This document shows positions 56,196-64,000 of a stretch of 64,000 nucleotides of DNA, one piece after another. Source of the stretch: Nitrosomonas sp. (GTDB lineage: Bacteria > Pseudomonadota > Gammaproteobacteria > Burkholderiales > Nitrosomonadaceae); NCBI GenBank assembly GCA_017984435.1, contig JAGNZK010000005.1, positions 16,976 to 80,975 on the forward strand, read 5' to 3'. The notes beneath the pieces were generated by a model that did no database searches, was not told where the DNA came from, and worked only from the letters and a program-made list of their open reading frames with translations. Every line of letters starts with the position of its first letter. The first letter of the stretch is position 1. The translations under genes were made by a program, and so were the position numbers.

Positions 56196-56803
56196 TGATG
56201 AACCTCCAGCTTTTCCCATACCAGATCCGGGTCTAGACTGGATGTGGTCGCCGCCAGTACAAAGATCAAAATGCCGAAGGACCACAGGGCAACGCCAGGA
56301 ATAATCGTCGCCATGGCAGCCAACTTGACCACGGAAACCAGGATACCGAGCATGAAGACTTCCATCATGCTCCAGGGTCTAAGCGCTGACGCAAAGCGAA
56401 AAACTTCAGCCGTATGGGGCGCAATGCGGTTGAACTTTAATGGCAGAAATACATAGAGCAACGTGGCGAGTAGGGTAAACGGCGCAAGGATGGTAGTAAT
56501 GAATACGAGACCCGCAAGCAGATGCATGTCCTGATCGAGTAGCTCCCAGACCCCAGAAATCAAAATGGTTTCTGTATCCTGCCTTTCGAATTGAAAACCA
56601 ATAATCGGGAAGACATTGGAGATCACAAATAAAATCAAACCGGTAATCGTATATGCCAGGGTCAAATCCAGACTGTGTCGCTTATGTTTAAGCAAAATAG
56701 CAGCACAGCGAGGACATTTCGCCACACCTTCCTCGAACGAATGGTCCACACGCAACAGCAAATCGCATTCATGACAGGCCATGAATGAAACAAAACCAGT
56801 CAT
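56192..56803 (-). CDS. pqiA: PqiA-like membrane protein, first half
   Basis: 203 residues. The N-terminal cysteine motif ACHECDLLLRVDHSFEEGVAKCPRCAAIL (two CxxC) is followed by four membrane segments (LAYTITGLILFVISNVFPIIGF, LLAGLVFITTILAPFTLLATLLYVFLPL, WSMMEVFMLGILVSVVKLAAMATI and one more). It resembles the N-terminal half of E. coli PqiA. It is first in the pqi operon and overlaps the next pqiA gene by four bases. Confidence 0.9.
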   Translation of the reverse strand: MTGFVSFMACHECDLLLRVDHSFEEGVAKCPRCAAILLKHKRHSLDLTLAYTITGLILFVISNVFPIIGFQFERQDTETILISGVWELLDQDMHLLAGLVFITTILAPFTLLATLLYVFLPLKFNRIAPHTAEVFRFASALRPWSMMEVFMLGILVSVVKLAAMATIIPGVALWSFGILIFVLAATTSSLDPDLVWEKLEVHQ

Positions 56804-56844
56804 CCGTATCTCCCCTTCTAAACTTGCTAAGTTACCACGTAAAA

Positions 56845-56916
56845 CAAGTACGCAAATCTGAATACTATCGAGAGATAGTTGTAGATCCGATCGATACTCG
56901 CCATTTTACCCGTTTA
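56845..56916 (+). pseudogene. degraded fragment of the spermidine-synthase-like gene 3' end
   Basis: In plus frame this reads QVRKSEYYREIVVDPIDTRH, matching QIRKSEYYRRMVVDSIGTSH at the end of the protein encoded at 51742-53286. By eye 52 of 72 nt agree (53215-53286 against 56845-56916), and several changes are synonymous, as expected of a former coding copy. There is no upstream homology, since pqiA occupies it on the other strand. It is a relic left between pqiA and recN, and makes the pqi operon flanked by direct repeats. Confidence 0.75.
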
Positions 56917-56981
56917 CAGGTTGTTCAAAAACTATCTGTGTTGTCTCGAATACATTTCTCAACGACACAGTAGTTGAATCG

Positions 56982-58658
56982 CTAATCGCCGGCACCGCCT
57001 TGCAACATCTCCGCTGCATGCTGACGTGTTGTTTCGGTAATATTGATACCACCCAGCATGCGTGCGATTTCTTCAATTCGCTCATGTTGATCCAATACGG
57101 TGATTTTGCTCAGAACCGATTGACTCTCCCTTCCATTCGTTGATTTAACAACTTGCCATTGTTGATCGCCGGTTGCAGCGACTTGCGGCAAATGCGTAAT
57201 GCACAATACTTGACGTTCTTTTCCCAGTTGCTTCAATAAATTACCGACGATCTCGGCAACCTGTCCACCAATTCCGACATCGACTTCATCAAAAATGAGT
57301 GTTGGCACCACACCCACTTTACTGGTAATGACCTGGATAGCCAGACTGATACGTGACAATTCACCGCCAGAGGTTACCTTGTTCAGAGGGCGTAGTGGTA
57401 ACCCCTGATGGGCTGCAACTTGAAATTCGATATGTTCCAAACCATTGGCATTGCCTTGCTGCATAGGTATCAATGCCACCGAAAATTCACTACCAGCCAT
57501 CGCAATGGTTTGCATCGCAGCACTCACCTGATGAGAGAATGCTTTGCTGCTTTTTTGACGCACGCTGCTCAATGCTTGGGCTTGTTTGAGATATTCAGCC
57601 TGTGCGGCCGCTTCGAGGGTTTGTAAATGACTGATATTTGAATCCGAACCGAGTGCTTCCAATTGCTGCGCAATGGTATTGCGCAATGGCGGCAACTCTT
57701 CCGGCGTCACACGAAATTTTCTCGCCGTCGCATGGATTGCCGATAACCGTTGTTCGGTATCCTGCAGTGCTTGCGGATCCAGATCCAAGTTCTGGCGGTA
57801 ATGCTTCAGTTCATAAATACCTTCCTGCAGTTGGATGTGCGCTGAATCCAGCAAATCGGTAATGGGCTTCAGCTGATTGTCATGTTCGAGCAGGCTGCAC
57901 AATTGGTTATTGACCGCATTAAGTTGTGTCAGTACGGACAATTCGCTCTCAGATAATGCTTCAATCCCGGTTTCAGCCGCCGCCAATAGGGCGGCCACAT
58001 GCGCTAACCGATTATGATCGGTCTGTAGTGTTTGCCATTCTTCCAGTGTAACATCGAGTGTGATTAATTCTTGCAGTTGCCATTCAAGCTGATTTCGCTT
58101 GTCGCGTGACTCAGCCGCACGTTGCTCCAAGGCGATTCTTTGTTGATGATGATCTTGCCAGTCACGATACACCGCCCTTACCGCGTGCACTAAATCACCG
58201 CAATCGGAGAAAGCATCCAGTAATTCGCGCTGTGCGTCTTTCTGCAGCAGGGATTGATGCGCATGCTGACTGTGAATCACTACCAAGTGGTCACCTGCTG
58301 CACGTAATTGTTGCAATGTAACCGCATGTCCATTGATATAACTGCGCGAGCGACCATTGTTTTCAATAATACGACGCATCAAACAAATATCAGGATCACC
58401 CTGCAAATCATTTTCGTACAACCACTGCGATAACGCCGGTGAATTGCCAATATCAAATGTCACGTTGATTTCAGCACGCTCGCAATCAAGTTTTATCTGA
58501 CTGACATCGCCGCGTTCCCCCAAAGCAAGCGTCAGCGCGTCGATCAGAATGGACTTACCCGCTCCGGTTTCTCCGGTCAGTACCGTAAAACCAGGTATAA
58601 CATCCAATTCAATCTGATCAACGATGACAAAGTTTCTAATACTTAAATGTTTTAACAT
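56982..58658 (-). CDS. recN: DNA repair protein RecN
   Basis: 558 residues from the ATG at 58658 (MLKHLSIRNFVIVDQIELDV, the conserved start). A GTG at 58694 overlaps nadK and is rejected. The Walker A is LTGETGAGKSILIDAL, the ABC signature VTSGGELSRISLAIQV and the Walker B TLIFDEVDVGIGGQVAE. Coiled-coil arms fill about 150-360. RecN is an SMC-like ATPase that holds DNA ends in double-strand break repair. It follows nadK by 22 bp. Confidence 0.96.
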   Translation of the reverse strand: MLKHLSIRNFVIVDQIELDVIPGFTVLTGETGAGKSILIDALTLALGERGDVSQIKLDCERAEINVTFDIGNSPALSQWLYENDLQGDPDICLMRRIIENNGRSRSYINGHAVTLQQLRAAGDHLVVIHSQHAHQSLLQKDAQRELLDAFSDCGDLVHAVRAVYRDWQDHHQQRIALEQRAAESRDKRNQLEWQLQELITLDVTLEEWQTLQTDHNRLAHVAALLAAAETGIEALSESELSVLTQLNAVNNQLCSLLEHDNQLKPITDLLDSAHIQLQEGIYELKHYRQNLDLDPQALQDTEQRLSAIHATARKFRVTPEELPPLRNTIAQQLEALGSDSNISHLQTLEAAAQAEYLKQAQALSSVRQKSSKAFSHQVSAAMQTIAMAGSEFSVALIPMQQGNANGLEHIEFQVAAHQGLPLRPLNKVTSGGELSRISLAIQVITSKVGVVPTLIFDEVDVGIGGQVAEIVGNLLKQLGKERQVLCITHLPQVAATGDQQWQVVKSTNGRESQSVLSKITVLDQHERIEEIARMLGGINITETTRQHAAEMLQGGAGD

Positions 58659-58680
58659 GACAATACATTCTGCAGATACA

Positions 58681-59553
58681 TCAGGGAAGCTCACTCCACC
58701 CCAATTTTTCTCTCAACATCCGATAATAACTGTGGTTTATTGAATGTAACAATCGCACTGTTTTCGGGAAGCGCCGCACAGCAATATTATCCGTTTGCTC
58801 CAGATCAAAGCAGGAATGACTGTCACAGTTAATCCGCACGTTGGCAGCACTGTGCATTTGAATTTGTACACTGGCATCCGGTCCGATGACGATGGGACGA
58901 TTACTGAGCGTATGCGGACAAACCGGTACCAACGCAATCAGATCCAAACCGGGATGCAGGATAGGGCCGCCTGACGATAGTGCATAAGCTGTTGATCCGG
59001 TGGGCGTGGTTACGATCAAACCATCCGAGCGAAGTGTATTTACATATTCGTTGTTGACTCTCACCTCGAACTCGATCATGCCACTGCTCATACCGCGGTA
59101 CAACACCACATCATTAAATGCCAAACTACCGAAGACGCTGACATCATCACGAATGACTTCCGCATACAACAGCATACGGCGTTCAGTGGTATATTGTCCC
59201 GCCAGCATCTTATCCAGCGTCTCAAACATGGTATCCACCGATAAATCGGTGAGAAAACCAAGCCTTCCCTGGTTGATACCGATTAATGGCACGTCATAAG
59301 AAACCAGCATACGTGCGATATTCAGCATCGTACCATCACCCCCCATCACCACCGCAAGATCAGCTTGTTCACCAATTTCTTCCAGTGATAACGCCGGATA
59401 TTGGTTGCTACAAACCTGAGATGCCGTCAGATGATCCAGTAAAACTTTATAGTTTTTCTTGGTCAGGTGTTCGGCAAGATTAAGAAGCGGTATCGCAATC
59501 TCTGGATTTTTATGTTTACCGATCAGCGCGATAGTTGTGAATGAAGAACTCAT
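58681..59553 (-). CDS. nadK: NAD kinase
   Basis: 290 residues. The signature GGDG occurs in VVMGGDGTMLNIAR (about residue 72), followed by GINQGRLGFLTDL, TPTGSTAYALSSGGPI and the C-terminal nucleotide site. It makes NADP from NAD and ATP. The divergent partner hrcA is 279 bp away. The nadK-recN order is common in proteobacteria. Confidence 0.96.
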   Translation of the reverse strand: MSSSFTTIALIGKHKNPEIAIPLLNLAEHLTKKNYKVLLDHLTASQVCSNQYPALSLEEIGEQADLAVVMGGDGTMLNIARMLVSYDVPLIGINQGRLGFLTDLSVDTMFETLDKMLAGQYTTERRMLLYAEVIRDDVSVFGSLAFNDVVLYRGMSSGMIEFEVRVNNEYVNTLRSDGLIVTTPTGSTAYALSSGGPILHPGLDLIALVPVCPHTLSNRPIVIGPDASVQIQMHSAANVRINCDSHSCFDLEQTDNIAVRRFPKTVRLLHSINHSYYRMLREKLGWSELP

Positions 59554-59820
59554 TACCTAAAAGTATTATCAGCTATTAATTGAGTCAAAGTTAAATAAAA
59601 CACTAAAATTACCGCTTAAAAACGCACTAAGCTAACGAGTAATTTGTACAGGATGTAAAATGGTTTTATTACCTATGCCTAGTCAGAAAAAAGTATTTGC
59701 AAGAAACACATAAATTTGTAATGAATCCGAAGCTAATAAAGACGCTAATACTTAGAAAGTTTAGCATACATAAAGCAAAATCGCCGCTTACAACTCAACA
59801 ATGAAATCTGCCGATTCGTG

Positions 59821-59833
59821 TAGAATTACCCTA
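59821..59833 (+). promoter_or_regulatory. candidate leaderless promoter of hrcA
   Basis: TAGAAT (59821-59826) is followed 6 nt later by the hrcA ATG (59833). No purine-rich RBS lies in between, so the mRNA may begin at or near the start codon. No good -35 box is visible. Confidence 0.3.
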
Positions 59834-60852
59834 TGCTAAATGAACGTGCTCAAATATTATTAAAAACACTGGTAGAACGATATATTCACGAGGGTCAGCC
59901 CGTTGGTTCCCGCGCGCTTTCAAAGTTTTCCGGGTTAGATCTCAGCCCTGCAACCATCCGTAATGTCATGGCGGATCTTGAAGAAATGGGGCTGGTTGCC
60001 AGTCCACATACTTCCGCAGGAAGAATTCCGACACCGCAAGGTTATCGCCTTTTTGTCGACACCTTACTTGTAGTCAAAACATTGGACAAGGTTGAACTGA
60101 ATCATCTGGAAAATCAGTTGCACCCCGATAATCCTTCGCGCTTGATCAATGTCGCATCGCAATTGTTGTCGGAACTGACTCGCTTTGCCGGCGTCGTGGT
60201 AACGCCCAAGCGCAAAGGCGCCGTATTTCGCTATATCGAATTCATGGCATTATCCGAGAAACGTATCCTGCTGATTATCGTAACTCCGGAAGGGGATGTA
60301 CAAAATCGTATTATCTTTACGGACAAGACCTACAGCCCATCCGATCTGATCGAAGCCGGCAATTTTATCAATCAACACTATGCAGGCTGTACGCTGGATG
60401 AGATTCGCGGCCGTTTGGATACCGAATTAAAACAACTACGTAGTGAAATGATCAGCCTGATGAGTGCGGCCATTGAAGCCGGTGGTGATGCAGTTAAAGA
60501 AAGCAGTGAAGCCATGGTTCTGGCTGGTGAACGCAATCTTCTTCAGGTTGATGATTTGTCGGATAATCTGATCAGTCTGAAAAAATTATTTGAATTGTTT
60601 GAGCGCAAAACCAAACTATTGCAATTACTTGAACTAAGCCGGCAGGCTCATGGCGTAAAGATTTTTATTGGTGGTGAATCTGATGTTGCATCGCTGGAAG
60701 AATTCAGTGTGGTAACTGCGCCTTATGAAATTGAAGGCGAAATTGTCGGTACAGTTGGTGTCATCGGTCCAAGACGCATGGCTTATGAGCGCATTATTCC
60801 GATCGTTGATATTACCGCAAAACTTCTCTCCAACAGCTTGTCACAGCATTAA
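59833..60852 (+). CDS. hrcA: heat-inducible transcription repressor HrcA
   Basis: 339 residues. The N-terminal winged helix ([48 protein letters not shown]) and the [20 protein letters not shown] motif are typical. The GAF-like middle and the C-terminal dimer region ([33 protein letters not shown]) follow. HrcA represses groESL/dnaK operons at CIRCE elements. I see no CIRCE (TTAGCACTC-N9-GAGTGCTAA) in the 279 bp before it, so it seems not to repress itself here. The hrcA-hemH order is typical of betaproteobacteria. Confidence 0.96.
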   Translation: MLNERAQILLKTLVERYIHEGQPVGSRALSKFSGLDLSPATIRNVMADLEEMGLVASPHTSAGRIPTPQGYRLFVDTLLVVKTLDKVELNHLENQLHPDNPSRLINVASQLLSELTRFAGVVVTPKRKGAVFRYIEFMALSEKRILLIIVTPEGDVQNRIIFTDKTYSPSDLIEAGNFINQHYAGCTLDEIRGRLDTELKQLRSEMISLMSAAIEAGGDAVKESSEAMVLAGERNLLQVDDLSDNLISLKKLFELFERKTKLLQLLELSRQAHGVKIFIGGESDVASLEEFSVVTAPYEIEGEIVGTVGVIGPRRMAYERIIPIVDITAKLLSNSLSQH

Positions 60853-60938
60853 TGGCTTTGAACGATACAATTTGCCACTAAAACTGTATTTGTTACCTTA
60901 TAGCAACTCATCATCAGCTAGGTTAAACTCTTATATTT

Positions 60939-62024
60939 ATGACCTCCAAATCAATCTACCAGCACGGCTCCACCAATCGAACCGGAGTGCTGCTAATCAA
61001 TCTAGGAACACCTGATGCGCCGACCGCTCAGGCATTACACCCGTATCTTAAAGAATTTCTCAGTAATCCCCGGGTAATTGAAGTACCTAAGTTAATCTGG
61101 TGGCCAATCCTGTATGGTTTAATATTGCCCTTCAGACCTAAAAAATCGGCTGAGAAATATGCAAAAATCTGGATGCCGGAAGGCTCTCCCCTCAAAGTTC
61201 ATACTGAGCGACAAACAAAATTGTTGCGAGAAGAATTACAAGCACAGTTGCAGAATCCGCCCATGGTGGAATATGCCATGAACATAGGCAAACCATCTGT
61301 TGCAACTGTGATGGCAAGGATGCAGGAGCAAGGTTGCGAGCGTATCCTTATTATTCCCCTTTTTCCCCAATACGCAGCCAGCAGTACCGCTGCCGCGATG
61401 GATAATGTTTTTGCGGTATTAAAACACGTGCGTAATCAACCATCCATCCGTACCGTTAAACAATATCATGATCATCCCGGTTATATCGCGGCACTGGCAC
61501 AAAATGTACGCGATTACTGGGATGTACACGGCCGCCCCGACAAACTGATTATCAGTTTCCATGGTACACCGCGCGCAAGCTTGGATAAAGGAGATCCATA
61601 CCACTGCGTATCTCAGAAAACCGGGCGATTACTCGCGGAAGCATTAGCCCTGAATACAAGCCAATATGCAGTTTGTTTTCAATCACGCTTTGGTAAAGCT
61701 AAATGGTTAACTCCATACACTGCGACGACTTTAGCACAATTAGGTAAAGAACAAATGCAACGTGTTGATGTTGTATGCCCCGGTTTTGTGTCCGATTGTC
61801 TGGAAACACTGGAAGAAATCGCCATGGAAGGAAAAGATACATTTCTCCAAGCCGGTGGTAAGGAATTTCATTACATTCCTTGCCTCAATGAACGTAGTGA
61901 CTGGATTCAAGCTCTGGCGGATATTACTTGTACTCATCTGCAGGGATGGTCAAACATACAAGTTACAAAAGAAGCATCACAATTGTCCAGAAAACTGGCA
62001 TTAGAGATGGGCGCTCAAGATTAA
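60939..62024 (+). CDS. hemH: ferrochelatase
   Basis: 361 residues. Conserved segments are [27 protein letters not shown], the active-site [32 protein letters not shown] and [12 protein letters not shown]. It inserts Fe(II) into protoporphyrin IX, the last heme step, in the cytoplasm or at the inner membrane. It lies 86 bp after hrcA. Confidence 0.96.
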   Translation: MTSKSIYQHGSTNRTGVLLINLGTPDAPTAQALHPYLKEFLSNPRVIEVPKLIWWPILYGLILPFRPKKSAEKYAKIWMPEGSPLKVHTERQTKLLREELQAQLQNPPMVEYAMNIGKPSVATVMARMQEQGCERILIIPLFPQYAASSTAAAMDNVFAVLKHVRNQPSIRTVKQYHDHPGYIAALAQNVRDYWDVHGRPDKLIISFHGTPRASLDKGDPYHCVSQKTGRLLAEALALNTSQYAVCFQSRFGKAKWLTPYTATTLAQLGKEQMQRVDVVCPGFVSDCLETLEEIAMEGKDTFLQAGGKEFHYIPCLNERSDWIQALADITCTHLQGWSNIQVTKEASQLSRKLALEMGAQD

Positions 62025-62376
62025 GTATCTAAACAAAAGGTAATAGTAATTCAGCACATTGCAACAATATTTGCATATCAAACCAAATATTACTTTGATC
62101 GACGGTTAATCTTAGCGAATTGAAAGACTGCGTAGGCAGTAAATCTGAACAAGGGGCGGCAGAACTAGTCTGCTATATCCTATTAGTGTGAATTTAGACG
62201 GATAATGATTAAGGAAATAAATTAGATTTCACTTTACTCTCTGAATCTAATTGAGCCTAATTAGATTCTATTATTAGCTTTTTCGATGGAATAATGAGAA
62301 AGAATATCAACTTCCAGAATTGTAATAAATAAATTCCTTACAAAATATCTGTTTCTTGATCGACCATACTTTAGCC
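62025..62376. other. 352-bp intergenic region with 10-bp inverted repeat
   Basis: AT-rich, no supported gene or RNA gene. GAATCTAATT (62243-62252) and AATTAGATTC (62259-62268) are perfect inverted arms with a 6-nt loop; TATTATTAGCTTTTT follows, so it may act as a weak terminator, though 220 bp past the hemH stop. AATTAGATTT also occurs at 62220-62229 as a direct repeat of one arm. Confidence 0.45.
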
Positions 62377-63870
62377 ATGATGACTCAATACATAAAAAAT
62401 AGGCTGACGCTTATTATCTCACTAATTATTCTAATAATTGTGGGTTCAATTCAGAGTGTCAATACTATTTTGGGTGGCGATCAATCTTTGTTTGTAGTTA
62501 TTGCTCAATTACTTGATTCGGGCAAAGTATTATACAAAGATTTGTTTGACTATAAGCAGCCGGGTATTTATTTATTTTATTTACTAGCAGGAAAAACACT
62601 AGGTTGGAGCGATATCAGTATTCATCTATTCGAATTAGGATATTGGATACTTTTCTCCCTTATCCTATTTTTTGCAATAAGACAGTATTCATTGTTTCGT
62701 GCCGACTATTTTAATAGCCTACTGCCCTTATTTATTGTCGGCGTATATTATTGTAATGCACATACTCTGCATTTAACTCAATTGGAAGCACTGATTAACT
62801 TCCCGTTGTTTCTTATTGTCTGGCTATTGGACAGAGCGTATAAAACAGAAAACCGGCTGTTTGTTACTTATTTGGCAATAGGCATCTTAATAGGTATTGT
62901 TTTATTAAGTAAATTGGTTTTTAGTCCCATAATTTTTTCCTTTATCCTGATTCATTTTATATTTAGCCTAAAAAGCAAAAACCTGAAATACATTATTATC
63001 AAGCAAATATTCCCATTGATCATAGGATTTGCAATACCAGTATCAATCTTTTTATCCTACGTTTTTATTCATCATATCGAAAATCTAGTTCTAGACATTT
63101 ATTTTAAAATACCAACGAGTGTAATTGGTCTGGAAGACCAAATCGATCTAAATAGATTGCTTTCATCGATCAAATGGTTTATCAAAAAAATGGCTGTACT
63201 CCTATTACTTGCTGTTATTGGAGTGTTCCTTATCTCGAGAAAAGAATCTCATTTTTTTAGCTTAATCTTAGCGTGGGGTGTTATAGGATTTTTAGTGATA
63301 CTCATGCAAAAAACTTCGTGGTGGTCGTATCATTTTCAACTACTGTATGTTCCAATCGGTTTGTTTGCTGTAATGGGTTTTGATTTCATTTTGCACTACT
63401 TCCTATTGAATATAAAACCCAAAACACAGCTCATAAAAGGCTTCCTAATCGCTACATTGGTGTCTTTTGTTTTTTTTAATCAACTGAATACCCTTTGGAA
63501 AAGTATCACTTCACAAAATTTATTAAAATTAAATAGCTATGATTACGCTAAGAATGATTCTGAGAATATAGTGAAAGTTATTAAACAAGAAGATAGCATT
63601 TTCATATGCGGAAATCCGAGAATGTATCTATTGACATCCCATTTGCCTGAATTAAGTACTAATGGTTGGATATTAGAATATTATCTGGATTATCAGTGGA
63701 AAGAATTTTACTATGAATTTAAGAATAAATTGCCCACCTATATTTTTGTGAAAAATGATTATGGTAAATTAATTCAATCTAAGAATATAAAACTTTGGGA
63801 ATTAATAATTAATGAATATTCTGAATTTGACTCTGTAGAAAATGGAAAATGGTACAAAAAATATAGCTGA
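62377..63870 (+). CDS. polytopic membrane glycosyltransferase-like protein (GT-C/family 39 type)
   Basis: 497 residues from the ATG at 62377 (a second ATG follows at once; a TTG at 62356 is less likely). About ten membrane segments and the early luminal loop motif GDQSLFVVIAQLLDSGKVLYKDLFDYKQPGIYLFY, with the acidic residues used by GT-C enzymes (GDQ, DYKQPG), point to a transferase using a polyprenyl-phosphate sugar. The acceptor is unknown. The gene is far more AT-rich than hemH, a sign of transfer. Its last codons touch the probable end of an insertion sequence. Confidence 0.72.
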   Translation: MMTQYIKNRLTLIISLIILIIVGSIQSVNTILGGDQSLFVVIAQLLDSGKVLYKDLFDYKQPGIYLFYLLAGKTLGWSDISIHLFELGYWILFSLILFFAIRQYSLFRADYFNSLLPLFIVGVYYCNAHTLHLTQLEALINFPLFLIVWLLDRAYKTENRLFVTYLAIGILIGIVLLSKLVFSPIIFSFILIHFIFSLKSKNLKYIIIKQIFPLIIGFAIPVSIFLSYVFIHHIENLVLDIYFKIPTSVIGLEDQIDLNRLLSSIKWFIKKMAVLLLLAVIGVFLISRKESHFFSLILAWGVIGFLVILMQKTSWWSYHFQLLYVPIGLFAVMGFDFILHYFLLNIKPKTQLIKGFLIATLVSFVFFNQLNTLWKSITSQNLLKLNSYDYAKNDSENIVKVIKQEDSIFICGNPRMYLLTSHLPELSTNGWILEYYLDYQWKEFYYEFKNKLPTYIFVKNDYGKLIQSKNIKLWELIINEYSEFDSVENGKWYKKYS

Positions 63871-64000
63871 AGGTAATCCTCCCATTTTTAACAGGAACTT
63901 GCAGTAGAGGATTTTAGTTTAAAAGCTTCTGCCAACTTCATGGCTGGCGTTATGCCTCCAAGTGCCATACTCGGACGTTCATTATTATAAATCCATAACC
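63868..64000 (-). mobile_element. partial IS3-family insertion sequence end
   Basis: TGAAGGTAATCCTCCC at 63868 begins with the TG usual for IS3-family ends and lies 20 bp outside the transposase stop, the usual distance. The element continues past the window. The end assignment is inferred from this geometry only. Confidence 0.5.
63888..63998 (-). CDS. partial IS3-family transposase OrfB (C-terminus)
   Basis: The last 36 residues of a transposase: LWIYNNERPSMALGGITPAM continues to a TAA stop at 63888-63890. YNNERPxMALGGITPxxKLA is a well-known end of IS3-type DDE transposases. The catalytic core is outside the window. This differs from the IS at 18715-19527, whose tail reads YNRQRKQACLGYLSPAAF. 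Confidence 0.82.
   Translation of the reverse strand, partial: LWIYNNERPSMALGGITPAMKLAEAFKLKSSTASSC

Noticed and set aside
59554-59832. CIRCE operator before hrcA
   Set aside because: No TTAGCACTC or GAGTGCTAA half-site with the right spacing is found.
62025-62376. A structured RNA gene or tRNA after hemH
   Set aside because: There is one good inverted repeat but no cloverleaf, no T-loop sequence and no sign of tmRNA or a known riboswitch.
1-64000. CRISPR array, rRNA or prophage
   Set aside because: No regularly spaced identical repeats, rRNA-like stretches, or phage structural genes were seen on either strand.

Overview
The window is about 64 kb of a Gram-negative, flagellated, type IV pilus-bearing proteobacterium. 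Gene content and order (fliC-flaG-fliD-fliS-fliT, flhB-flhA-flhF-flhG-fliA-motC-motD, rlmN-pilW-rodZ-ispG-hisS-yfgM-bamB-der, hrcA-hemH, nadK-recN) are those of a betaproteobacterium. Protein resemblance and moderate GC suggest the Nitrosomonadaceae (Nitrosomonas-like). That is inference, because no ammonia-oxidation gene lies in the window.

Layout. A partial receiver-domain gene (1-147, minus) faces a late flagellar block (448-7562, plus): flagellin, FlaG, cap FliD, chaperones FliS and FliT, a FliK-like protein, a stand-alone FlhB-like cytoplasmic domain and a YcgR-type c-di-GMP brake. The fliC promoter is a textbook sigma-28 site. 7615-18700 is mostly core metabolism: serB, an HDOD-GGDEF cyclase, pepA, holC, valS, an HD-GYP gene broken by a frameshift, prmC, grxD and a YqaA-type membrane protein. 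An internally deleted IS3-family element (18715-19527) separates these from a conserved minus-strand run der-bamB-yfgM-hisS-ispG-rodZ-pilW-rlmN-ndk (19670-29344). DUF3025 and EI24 genes follow. The early/middle flagellar block is at 31412-40004: flgM-flgN on plus, then flhB-flhA-flhF-flhG-fliA-motC-motD on minus.

The accessory centre is 40.3-53.3 kb. After a penicillin-amidase-family gene comes an eight-gene minus-strand cluster (42795-49938) that encodes almost only exported proteins. It holds two paralogues that distantly resemble YcnI/DUF1775 copper-binding proteins and have a predicted mature N-terminal His, two paralogues of an unrecognised small secreted family, a HEAT-repeat protein, a TlpA thioredoxin, a DUF4266 lipoprotein ending in GGGGCGCY, and a 906-residue outer-membrane protein that fuses a DUF3570 barrel to a Met/His-rich metal-type barrel. 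The palindrome TGCGACA-N3-TGTCGCA lies upstream of both YcnI-like genes, with a third degenerate copy in the divergent control region. I read this as a periplasmic/outer-membrane metal (probably copper) handling system that does not match any system I know. Divergent from it are an exported amidohydrolase and a membrane-fused spermidine-synthase-like protein.

53.3-62.0 kb holds a pqi lipid-transport operon with PqiA split into two genes, a degraded copy of the spermidine-synthase 3' end, recN, nadK, hrcA and hemH. The window closes with an AT-rich membrane glycosyltransferase-like gene abutting the end of another IS3-family element. No tRNA, rRNA or CRISPR array was seen.
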